Part shown: piece after piece, positions 35,284-42,098 of the stretch
Numbering within the stretch: the stretch's first letter is position 1
Layout of the letters: each line of letters opens with the position of its first letter
The notes under the pieces: generated by a model
What the model was told of the DNA's origin: nothing
Database searches by the model: none
What the model saw: the letters and a program-made list of their open reading frames with translations, nothing else
Made by a program: the position numbers and the translations under genes
DNA from: JAGIBJ01 sp032119595
GTDB lineage: Bacteria; Actinomycetota; Thermoleophilia; Solirubrobacterales; Solirubrobacteraceae
Reading direction: 5' to 3'
DNA length: 64,000 nt
NCBI GenBank assembly: GCA_032119595.1
Contig: JAUMBQ010000006.1
Coordinates: 682,001 to 746,000, forward strand

Positions 35284-38200
35284 GTGTCGGCTGAACTCCA
35301 CCTCGCGCTCGCGCTCGCCGTCGCAACCGGCACGGCGTACCTCCTTACACCGGTCGCCATCCAGGCTGCCGGACGCTTCGACTTCTACGACAAGCCGAAG
35401 GGCTACAAAGGCCACGCGAAACCGATCCCGTACCTCGGCGGCGGTGCCGTCCTGGCCGCGTTCGTGGTGGCGGTGCTCCTGCTGGCAGGAGACCTCGATC
35501 GCACGCTCCCGCTGCTGGCCGGCGTTGCGATTCTGTGGCTCGTCGGCACCATCGACGACCGTCGCCACCTCTCACCGGGGTTGCGCGTCCTGATCGAGAT
35601 CGGCCTGGCTGCGGGGCTATGGGTGTTCGACGTGGGATGGGACCTTGGCGCCGGTGCCGTCATTGACCTCATCGTCACCGTGGTCTGGGTTCTGGCGGTC
35701 GTCAACGCCTTCAACCTCTTCGACAACATGGATGGCGCATCGACGGCCATGGCACTCGTGGTGAGCGCGGCCGTCGCTGTCCTTGGGGTGATCCAGGCCG
35801 ACCCGTGGCTCACCACCGTCGGGGCCGCCCTTGCGGGGAGCTGCCTCGGGTTCCTCCCTTACAACTTGGCGAGGCCACAGGCCAAGATTTTCCTGGGCGA
35901 CGGCGGTTCCATGCCGATCGGCTTTGCCGTCGCTGCGATCGTGATGGCCGGTGCGTCGGCCGCGGCGTCGAGCTGGGAAGCCATCGCCACCGGACTCCTC
36001 CTGGTGGGCGTTCCTGCCGCAGACACAGCGCTCGTGATCATCTCGCGCCGCCGCAAAGGTATCTCGGTCCTTACTGGCGGCCGGGACCATCTCACGCACC
36101 GCACGCGCCGCCGCCTTGGAACCGCGCGATCAGTCGCCGTAACCCTCGGCGCCCTGCAGGCCGTGATCGCATCGGTCGCGCTCGTAGCGCTCGACGTCGG
36201 CCCATCCGCCATCATCACCGCGACGGTGATCGTCCTGGCCGTCGCCGGAGCCGTGATCACGTTGCTGGAGCGCGAAGAAGACCGACTTCTCGCCGCCGGC
36301 GAGCTCTTCGTCCCGGACGAGGCGCTCGACGCCGCCCGAGCCAAGCGCATCAGCCAGCCCGACCCGATCACCATCGGCGACCTCGCGCTCGTCACCCTGG
36401 CGCTCGGGGCGGCCCTCAGCCCCTTCTGGGATGGCTTCTACGCCTCCAGCGCCTGGGTTCCGTTGGGCCTGGGCCTGACCCTCATCGCTGCGATGGGGGC
36501 GATCCGCCGCCCCCAGCGGCTGCCGTTGCCAGCGTGGCTCGCCCTCGCCGGCCTCGTCGGCATCGGCCTGTTCGGGTTGCTCAGCGCCCGATGGGCTCCG
36601 TCCGCCGACCTGGCGGTCACCATGTCCAACCGCTGGCTCGTCCTCGCCATCGTGCTCGGGCTGGGGCTCATTCTGATGCGGACCTCGCGGCGTGATGTCG
36701 TGACGACCGTCGCACTCGCGACCGGCACGTTCGTCGTCGCCGGCAGCGTGCTCGCGCGCATGCTCGGCAGCGACGGCTCGGCGCTCTTCCTCGCAGGCCG
36801 CCTGCATGAGCCGCTCGGCTACATCAACGCCGAGGCGACGGTCTTCTTGATGGGCGCCTGGCTCTGGATGGCTGCTGCCGAGCGCCGTGAGGCTTGGCTC
36901 GCCGGGCTAGGCCTGGGCGGCGCGACGGCGATGGTGTCGTTGTCCTTGCTCTCCGCGTCACGGGGCGCGGCCATCGCCGCGATCGCCGCGACGATCCTCG
37001 TGCTCTTGGCCGTGCCGGGTCGTCAGCGACGGGCCTTCGCTTTGCTCGTCCTCGGCGCGGGCGTTGCGTTCGCGGCCGGCCCACTCTTTGAGGTCTACGA
37101 CGCCGCCCAGGCCGCGGGCGGGGCAGCATCCGACGATCTCATTCGCCGCGCCGCACGGTCGGTGATCGTCGCTGCGCTGCTCGCGGGCATCGTGTGGAGT
37201 GCCGGCACGGCCTTCTTCGAACGGTCCGGCGACGCGACGCGACGCGGCATCACGCGCTTGGGGCACGGACTCCTCTGGGTCGCGGTGGCCGGCGCGGTGA
37301 TTGGAGGCCTCGCCACTGCGGGGCCAATCAGCGATCGGATCAGCCGTCAATGGACCGCCTTTTCCGATGTCGCGCAGCCCGGCGAAGCCGCCGCGGTGGC
37401 TGCCGACGGCGGTAGCCGGCTGGTCTCCGGCTCAGGCAATCGGCACGAGTACTGGCGAGTGGCCTGGGATGCATTCCAGGATCGGCCGCTGCAGGGCGTC
37501 GGCGCGGGGAACTTCGAGCGGAGCTGGTTCGCGAACCGAACCATCACCGAGGATGTCCGCCAGCCACATTCGATCGAACTGCAGGTGCTCTCCGAAGAGG
37601 GTCTCATCGGTGGCGCCCTGCTTCTGCTGCTGCTTGGTGGGTTTGCATTGGGCGTGGCCCGCGTCCACCGCGTCGCGGTACCTGGCCTGCCGAGTGGCGG
37701 AGTGGCCGTGGCGGCCGTCGGAGTCCCAGCGACGTGGCTCGCCCACACCAGCGTCGATTGGCAACACCTCATCCCGGGGACGAACGCGGTAGCCCTCGTC
37801 ATGCTCGCCGTCCTCCTCCGTCAGCCGGACCGAACGACGGCCGATGCAACGCCGCTCATCCCCGACGCGGCCGATGATCCTGTCGCCACGACGCCGCCGC
37901 TTGCTCCCGGGCCAGTTGGCGCCTTGCTGCATCCCGCGACGCTGGCCGGCGCCATCGTGATCGCACTTGTCGTCGCAACGGTCGGCGCCACCCTCACCCG
38001 CCAAGCATTCGCCGACCATTACCGCGAAGCGGCCTTCCAGGCGATCAACCGTGACGCGGCACTGGCGATCGTCCAGGCCGACCGCGCACTGCGTCTCAAT
38101 GGCGACGCGACCCGTAGCTACTACGCCAAAGCCGCCGCACTGGCCCGGATGAACCGTGGACGTGACGCAGCAGCGGTGTTGCGTGAAGCGACCCGACGCG

Positions 38201-38358
38201 ACCCCACGAACCCGGTCACTTGGGCGCTGCTGGGCGATCTCGCGACCCGCCGCGGGCAGCCTTCCGCCGCGCAGCGCTTTTACGCGCGCGCACTGAGCCT
38301 CAACCCGCTTGACCCGGGCTTGCAGGCGCTGGCCGGCCGATCCGGCGCCCCGCGGTAG
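35284..38358 (+). CDS. Fused WecA/TagO-like initiating phosphoglycosyltransferase and Wzy/WaaL-like polymerase/ligase with TPR tail
   Basis: 1024 residues, GTG start. Residues 1-330 form a polytopic WecA/MraY-type phosphoglycosyltransferase: RFDFYDKPKGYKGH, the Asp pair in TIDDRRHLSP (91-92), NLFDNMDGAS (144-153), FLGDGGSMPIGF (203-214) and the RDHLTHR loop (267-273). A charged linker (about 330-362) leads into a second polytopic domain (about 364-870) with SASRGAAIAA and a large loop containing DRPLQGVGAGNFERSW and QPHSIELQVLSEEGLIGG, as in O-antigen ligase/polymerase proteins. After one more helix, the last 110 residues look like two or three TPR repeats. The frame is uninterrupted. It would start the glycan on undecaprenyl phosphate and join or ligate chains outside. 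Families are known; this fusion is not one I know. Confidence 0.83.
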   Translation: MSAELHLALALAVATGTAYLLTPVAIQAAGRFDFYDKPKGYKGHAKPIPYLGGGAVLAAFVVAVLLLAGDLDRTLPLLAGVAILWLVGTIDDRRHLSPGLRVLIEIGLAAGLWVFDVGWDLGAGAVIDLIVTVVWVLAVVNAFNLFDNMDGASTAMALVVSAAVAVLGVIQADPWLTTVGAALAGSCLGFLPYNLARPQAKIFLGDGGSMPIGFAVAAIVMAGASAAASSWEAIATGLLLVGVPAADTALVIISRRRKGISVLTGGRDHLTHRTRRRLGTARSVAVTLGALQAVIASVALVALDVGPSAIITATVIVLAVAGAVITLLEREEDRLLAAGELFVPDEALDAARAKRISQPDPITIGDLALVTLALGAALSPFWDGFYASSAWVPLGLGLTLIAAMGAIRRPQRLPLPAWLALAGLVGIGLFGLLSARWAPSADLAVTMSNRWLVLAIVLGLGLILMRTSRRDVVTTVALATGTFVVAGSVLARMLGSDGSALFLAGRLHEPLGYINAEATVFLMGAWLWMAAAERREAWLAGLGLGGATAMVSLSLLSASRGAAIAAIAATILVLLAVPGRQRRAFALLVLGAGVAFAAGPLFEVYDAAQAAGGAASDDLIRRAARSVIVAALLAGIVWSAGTAFFERSGDATRRGITRLGHGLLWVAVAGAVIGGLATAGPISDRISRQWTAFSDVAQPGEAAAVAADGGSRLVSGSGNRHEYWRVAWDAFQDRPLQGVGAGNFERSWFANRTITEDVRQPHSIELQVLSEEGLIGGALLLLLLGGFALGVARVHRVAVPGLPSGGVAVAAVGVPATWLAHTSVDWQHLIPGTNAVALVMLAVLLRQPDRTTADATPLIPDAADDPVATTPPLAPGPVGALLHPATLAGAIVIALVVATVGATLTRQAFADHYREAAFQAINRDAALAIVQADRALRLNGDATRSYYAKAAALARMNRGRDAAAVLREATRRDPTNPVTWALLGDLATRRGQPSAAQRFYARALSLNPLDPGLQALAGRSGAPR

Positions 38359-38368
38359 TGCGCGCCGG

Positions 38369-38374
38369 TACGCT
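38369..38374 (+). promoter_or_regulatory. -10 element TACGCT, leaderless spacing
   Basis: TACGCT ends 7 nt before the ATG at 38382, which begins a signal peptide. Confidence 0.45.
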
Positions 38375-38381
38375 TCCTTCA

Positions 38382-38888
38382 ATGCGCGGATTCGCCAAGG
38401 TGGCAGCCATCGCGTGCCTGTGGCTCACGGCGGGCCTGGGCACCGCTCCGATCGCCTTCTCACAAGAAGACGGAGTCACCCTCGATCCAGGTGATCCGGC
38501 CGCCAAGGAGTATGCCCTCCCGCACGAGGAGGCTCGCCGCGAGGCCGGAGCGGCCCCGAATGCACCCGTCGAGCCTGGCACGCGCGACTCTGCACTGTTC
38601 GGAGCAGGCGTCCGCCCCGATGGGGCCACCACGCCCGAAGCTCCCGACGCGCCCACGACCGACCAAGGCAACGAACCGACACCGACGACCGTCGAGGGCA
38701 CCGGCGACACGGACGGTTCCACCGACGACGCGTCGGAGCCGTCGGCTGCCGCCAGCTCCTCCAGCAGCGGTGGCGGGTCCGGGATCGGCGCCACCACGGC
38801 GCTCCTGGGCGGCGGTGCCGCCGCGCTCTTCGTAGCCCTGCTGGGCGGTCTCGGGTTGCGGGCCGTTCGCAGTCCACGCGATGCCTGA
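38382..38888 (+). CDS. Small secreted protein with acidic Pro/Thr linker and C-terminal membrane anchor
   Basis: 168 residues. A Sec-type signal peptide (MRGFAKVAAIACLWLTAGLG, cleavage near AFSQ) is followed by about 105 residues rich in Asp, Glu, Pro, Thr and Ala, probably disordered. A glycine-rich hydrophobic helix follows (TTALLGGGAAALFVALLGGL) with a short basic tail (RAVRSPRDA), as in wall or membrane-anchored linker proteins. No enzyme motif is seen. Its stop overlaps the start of the secreted glycosidase-like gene by 8 nt, so the two are probably made together at the cell surface. Confidence 0.65.
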   Translation: MRGFAKVAAIACLWLTAGLGTAPIAFSQEDGVTLDPGDPAAKEYALPHEEARREAGAAPNAPVEPGTRDSALFGAGVRPDGATTPEAPDAPTTDQGNEPTPTTVEGTGDTDGSTDDASEPSAAASSSSSGGGSGIGATTALLGGGAAALFVALLGGLGLRAVRSPRDA

Positions 38889-40044
38889 TCTCGCGAGGCA
38901 GCGCGCCGGCCTGCGGAGACTGCGCCTGGTCGGGACGCTGGTCTTGACCACCTTGGCCTGCGTGATCAGCGCGACCTTCGCTCAACCGGCTGCAGCACTC
39001 CAGAAAGCCATCTGGGGGCCGGTCCAGGTCGGCGGCGTCTCCCAATTCCCGATCTACCAGGACCTCGGGGTCGACCTGTTCCAGTACACGGTGCCATGGG
39101 ATGGCGTCGCCCCGACGCAGCCGGCGAACCCGACCGACCCCAACGATCCCGCCTACCGGTGGCCAGCGGAACTCGACCAGGCGGTGGCCGAGGCCACCCC
39201 GCGTGGCATCCGTGTCCTGGCGATGGTGATGCGCACGCCCGCGTGGGCCAACGGCGGCCAACCCGAAGTGGCGCCGCCGACCGACCCCCAGCAGTACGCG
39301 ATGTTCCTGGAGGCACTCGCGAAGCGCTACCCCGCGATCCGTCACTTCATGATCTGGGGCGAACCCATTCGTAATACCAATTACTTGGTGAACGGTGGTG
39401 CGGCTCCGAACTACTACATCAAGGGGCAGAAGAAGCCGACGGCGCTGCCCAAGGTCTCGCCGCTTCAGCGTTCGCAGGCTGCGGGCTACGCGCGGCTCGT
39501 CGACGCGTCGTACGGACGTCTGAAGGCACTCAACCGAGCAAACCTCATCATCGGTGGCAACACCACCACCAGCGGAGACATCGACCCGTTCAACTGGTTC
39601 AAGTACCTGCGGCTGCCCAACGGCAAACCACCTCGCATGGATCTCTTCGGGCACAACCCGTTCGGCACCCGCGGCCCTGACCTGAAGAAGGAACAGATCC
39701 TGATCGGCACCGCCGACATGTCTGATCTCGATGTGTTCATTCCGTGGGTAAAGAAGTACCTCTCCCGCAGTGGCCGCAATCCCAGAATCAGGCTCTTCAT
39801 CTCCGAGTACACGGCGCCGACCGACATCGCGGGGTTCGAGTTCCCCTACCACGTAACCCGCCCTCTTCAGGCCAAGTGGCTGACGGCGGCGATGAACATC
39901 GGCAAGCGCTCCAAAGACATCTACGGGCTTGGCTGGATCGGGCTGTACGACACGGTCCGCGCGGACGGCCAGGAGTCCCGCACCGGCCTCATCGACGCCA
40001 AGGGTGTTCGGAAGCCCGCGTACTACGCATTCCGCCGTAGCTAG
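38881..40044 (+). CDS. Secreted TIM-barrel glycoside-hydrolase-like protein (GH-A clan)
   Basis: 387 residues with a signal peptide (about 1-40, ending AQPAAALQ). The barrel shows VDLFQYTVPWDGVAP on an early strand, RVLAMVMRTPAWANGG, the acid/base region FMIWGEP (about 156-162), where Gly replaces the usual Asn of NEP, and RLFISEYTAPTD (about 303-314) with the candidate nucleophile Glu. WIGLYDT lies near the C-terminus. It resembles GH39/GH5-like enzymes and may trim or process the glycan made by this locus. The Asn-to-Gly change may alter or reduce activity. Confidence 0.72.
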   Translation: MPDLARQRAGLRRLRLVGTLVLTTLACVISATFAQPAAALQKAIWGPVQVGGVSQFPIYQDLGVDLFQYTVPWDGVAPTQPANPTDPNDPAYRWPAELDQAVAEATPRGIRVLAMVMRTPAWANGGQPEVAPPTDPQQYAMFLEALAKRYPAIRHFMIWGEPIRNTNYLVNGGAAPNYYIKGQKKPTALPKVSPLQRSQAAGYARLVDASYGRLKALNRANLIIGGNTTTSGDIDPFNWFKYLRLPNGKPPRMDLFGHNPFGTRGPDLKKEQILIGTADMSDLDVFIPWVKKYLSRSGRNPRIRLFISEYTAPTDIAGFEFPYHVTRPLQAKWLTAAMNIGKRSKDIYGLGWIGLYDTVRADGQESRTGLIDAKGVRKPAYYAFRRS

Positions 40045-40140
40045 CCGTCCGCGGGGTCAGTTTGTCCCCCCGACGGGCCACTTACCGCCCCTGAAGTGTG
40101 ATGTCGCGCCAGTGCGGCCAACCTGCAACCCCGACGGAGC

Positions 40141-40146
40141 TAGCCT
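40141..40146 (+). promoter_or_regulatory. -10 element TAGCCT, leaderless spacing
   Basis: TAGCCT ends 7 nt before the GTG at 40154 and identifies that codon as the start. Confidence 0.5.
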
Positions 40147-40153
40147 GCGGCCC

Positions 40154-40699
40154 GTGCCCGCGACGCCCGCCCGCCCAGCCGTTTTCCTCGATCGCGACGG
40201 GGTGCTCATCCATGCTCCGCTCCTCGATGGCCGACCGGCCTCGATCCGGGCCGCCAGCGACCTTCGCCTAACGCGTGATGCCGCCGCATTCTGCGGCGAG
40301 CTGCGCGAGCTCGGGGTTCCGCTGTTCGTGATCACCAACCAACCCGATGTGGCGCGCGGGTTCACCGCGCAGTACGTCGTCGAGCAGATCAACACGGCGA
40401 TCGCCGGCACGCTCGGCATCACCGAGACCGCCGTCTCGTGGTCGGACGATGCTGAAGACCCCATGCGCAAGCCGAATCCCGGCATGCTCCTCGACCTCGC
40501 CGAGCGCCACGGGATCGACCTGAAAGCCAGCATCACCATCGGCGACCGCTGGCGCGACATCGTGGCCGGCCAGCGCGCCGGAACCAAGACGGTCTTCATC
40601 GACCGCAAATACAAAGAGCGCGGCCCCGACGCGCCCGACCTCACGGTCGACGAACTCGGCGACGCCCTGGACTGGGTCCGCGAGCAGCTCGGCCTCTAA
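40154..40699 (+). CDS. HAD-IIIA phosphatase, GmhB/histidinol-phosphatase-like
   Basis: 181 residues from the GTG at 40154; the longer frame to 39929 reads inside the glycosidase gene. The four HAD motifs are present: FLDRDGVLI (nucleophile Asp 13), VITNQPDVARG, RKPNPGMLLDLA (Lys) and TIGDRWRDIVAG. The fold matches D,D-heptose 1,7-bisphosphate phosphatases, but the cysteine loop that binds zinc in GmhB is replaced by SWSDDAEDPM. It probably dephosphorylates a sugar phosphate that feeds the glycan. No other heptose genes are in the window, so the substrate is open. Confidence 0.8.
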   Translation: MPATPARPAVFLDRDGVLIHAPLLDGRPASIRAASDLRLTRDAAAFCGELRELGVPLFVITNQPDVARGFTAQYVVEQINTAIAGTLGITETAVSWSDDAEDPMRKPNPGMLLDLAERHGIDLKASITIGDRWRDIVAGQRAGTKTVFIDRKYKERGPDAPDLTVDELGDALDWVREQLGL

Positions 40700-40749
40700 C
40701 CCGGCCTCCGGTCCGTCGGAAGGCCGCACAAGCGGTGCGACCAACGCCT

Positions 40750-40796
40750 CCGGGCGCCGGAGGCACTGGCGCTGCGACAGCGCCTTCGGCGCCCGG
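40750..40796. terminator. Nested hairpin after the HAD gene
   Basis: Outer arms CCGGGCGCCG (40750-40759) and CGGCGCCCGG (40787-40796) are perfectly complementary. An inner perfect stem GGCGCTG-CGA-CAGCGCC lies at 40768-40784. No T-run follows. It may end transcription of the polysaccharide locus before the iron operon. Confidence 0.5.
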
Positions 40797-40800
40797 CTGT

Positions 40801-40839
40801 TAGGGCGCCCTACCACATCGAGTTAGGGTTCCCTATGAT
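40801..40839 (+). promoter_or_regulatory. Tandem TAGGG-NN-CCCTA operators over a -10 (efeO promoter)
   Basis: Two inverted repeats, TAGGGCGCCCTA (40801-40812) and TAGGGTTCCCTA (40824-40835), lie 23 bp apart, about two helical turns. The second overlaps a TATGAT -10 at 40834-40839. The half-site TTAGG resembles DtxR/IdeR-type iron boxes, but the spacing differs. A metal-dependent repressor site upstream of an iron-uptake operon is a reasonable inference. The transcribed leader to the efeO ATG would be about 145 nt. Confidence 0.5.
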
Positions 40840-40989
40840 GGCCAGCGCCATCTCCGATGGCGGCGGTGGGGATTGCCCTCCGTCGTCCGTCTCGCTCCGG
40901 TTGCACCCGGACGTGAGCTGACCTCACCCCCGCATCTTTGCCGTGAGCTCGGGGCCCGACCAGCCCGAACCCGCCAGGAACCCGTCCGC

Positions 40990-42093
40990 ATGACCCTCCG
41001 TCTCACCACCTTCTGCGCCGCCGCCCTGTCGGCCGTCGCCCTTGCCGGTTGCGGCGATGACAACGACGCCCCTACCGCCTCCACCCCGGCATCGACGCCC
41101 GCGACCACCGCCGGCGCCGTCGACTTCGCGCCGATCAAGACCTACCTGGACGACCACACCACGCGGCTGACGACGGCCACCGGCGAACTCGTCACGCAGG
41201 CGCAGGCCTACTACGACCTCGCGAAGTCGATGAACTTCGACGGCAAGATGCTGCTCGCCGAGCACCGCGAGGACATCGCCAAGCAGGTCGCGGCGATGCA
41301 GAAGACGTGGCAGGCAGCGAACCCGTCCTACGAGGAGATGGAGGGCATCGTCGCCGGCGTCCCGTCGCTCGCGAGCTACGACAACATCCTCGACGCCGGC
41401 ACCTCCGGCGAAGACCCCGAAAACGCCGTGCCGTTCGACCTGACCTACGCCGACGGCACGGTGCTCAAGAAGCCGGGCAACTACTTCTTCCTCACCGAGA
41501 CCTCCCTCTGGGGTAGCGAGCCGAAGTTCACGATCCAGGGCGTGGAGGCCGACCTCGATGGCGACGGCAAGGTCGAATACGGCGAGGCGCTCCCGAACCC
41601 GGAGCACATCCTTGCCGCCGCCAAGGGCTTTGATGGCGAAGCGAAGAAGCTGGCGACCTCGGCCGACGAGTGGCAGCCAACCGAGTCGGACGTGTTCAAC
41701 GCGGTCGTCGTGATGACCCCGACCATGGCTGAGTACTTCGAGGCGTGGAAGAACTCGCGCTTCATCGCGGGCGCCAAGGCGACGGAGGCCAGCTTCATCG
41801 GCGCCTCGCGCCTGGGCGACATCACCGGCATCCTCTCCGGACTCGTCGTGATCTACGACGGCATCGAAGAGAAGATCGCCACCGAAGATCCGCAGACCGC
41901 CGAGCAGGCGGGCGAGAACTTGAAGGGCCTCCTGGCGTACGTGGAGAAGCTCCGCGACGCCGAGGCCGATGGCCGCAAGTACACGGCCGAGCAGGCCGAG
42001 ACCTACGGCACCGAGGCGCAGCGCCGCGCCGAAGCGATCGCCGGCCAGGTGTCGCAGGCTGCTGACGCACTGAACATCGAGATCGAGGCGTAA
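40990..42093 (+). CDS. efeO: EfeO-like iron-uptake lipoprotein (imelysin family)
   Basis: 367 residues from the ATG at 40990, with AGGAAC at 40974-40979 as a possible Shine-Dalgarno. The lipoprotein signal peptide has lipobox LAGC (Cys about 21). The helical imelysin domain starts VDFAPIKTYLDDHTTRL, and paired helices contain LAEHREDIAKQVAAMQK and MTPTMAEYFEAWKNSRFI. An EF-hand-like loop DLDGDGKVEYGE lies at about 188-199. It should bind iron outside the membrane and pass it to the FTR1 permease encoded 5 nt downstream. No EfeB peroxidase gene is nearby. Confidence 0.82.
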   Translation: MTLRLTTFCAAALSAVALAGCGDDNDAPTASTPASTPATTAGAVDFAPIKTYLDDHTTRLTTATGELVTQAQAYYDLAKSMNFDGKMLLAEHREDIAKQVAAMQKTWQAANPSYEEMEGIVAGVPSLASYDNILDAGTSGEDPENAVPFDLTYADGTVLKKPGNYFFLTETSLWGSEPKFTIQGVEADLDGDGKVEYGEALPNPEHILAAAKGFDGEAKKLATSADEWQPTESDVFNAVVVMTPTMAEYFEAWKNSRFIAGAKATEASFIGASRLGDITGILSGLVVIYDGIEEKIATEDPQTAEQAGENLKGLLAYVEKLRDAEADGRKYTAEQAETYGTEAQRRAEAIAGQVSQAADALNIEIEA

Positions 42094-42098
42094 CCCGC

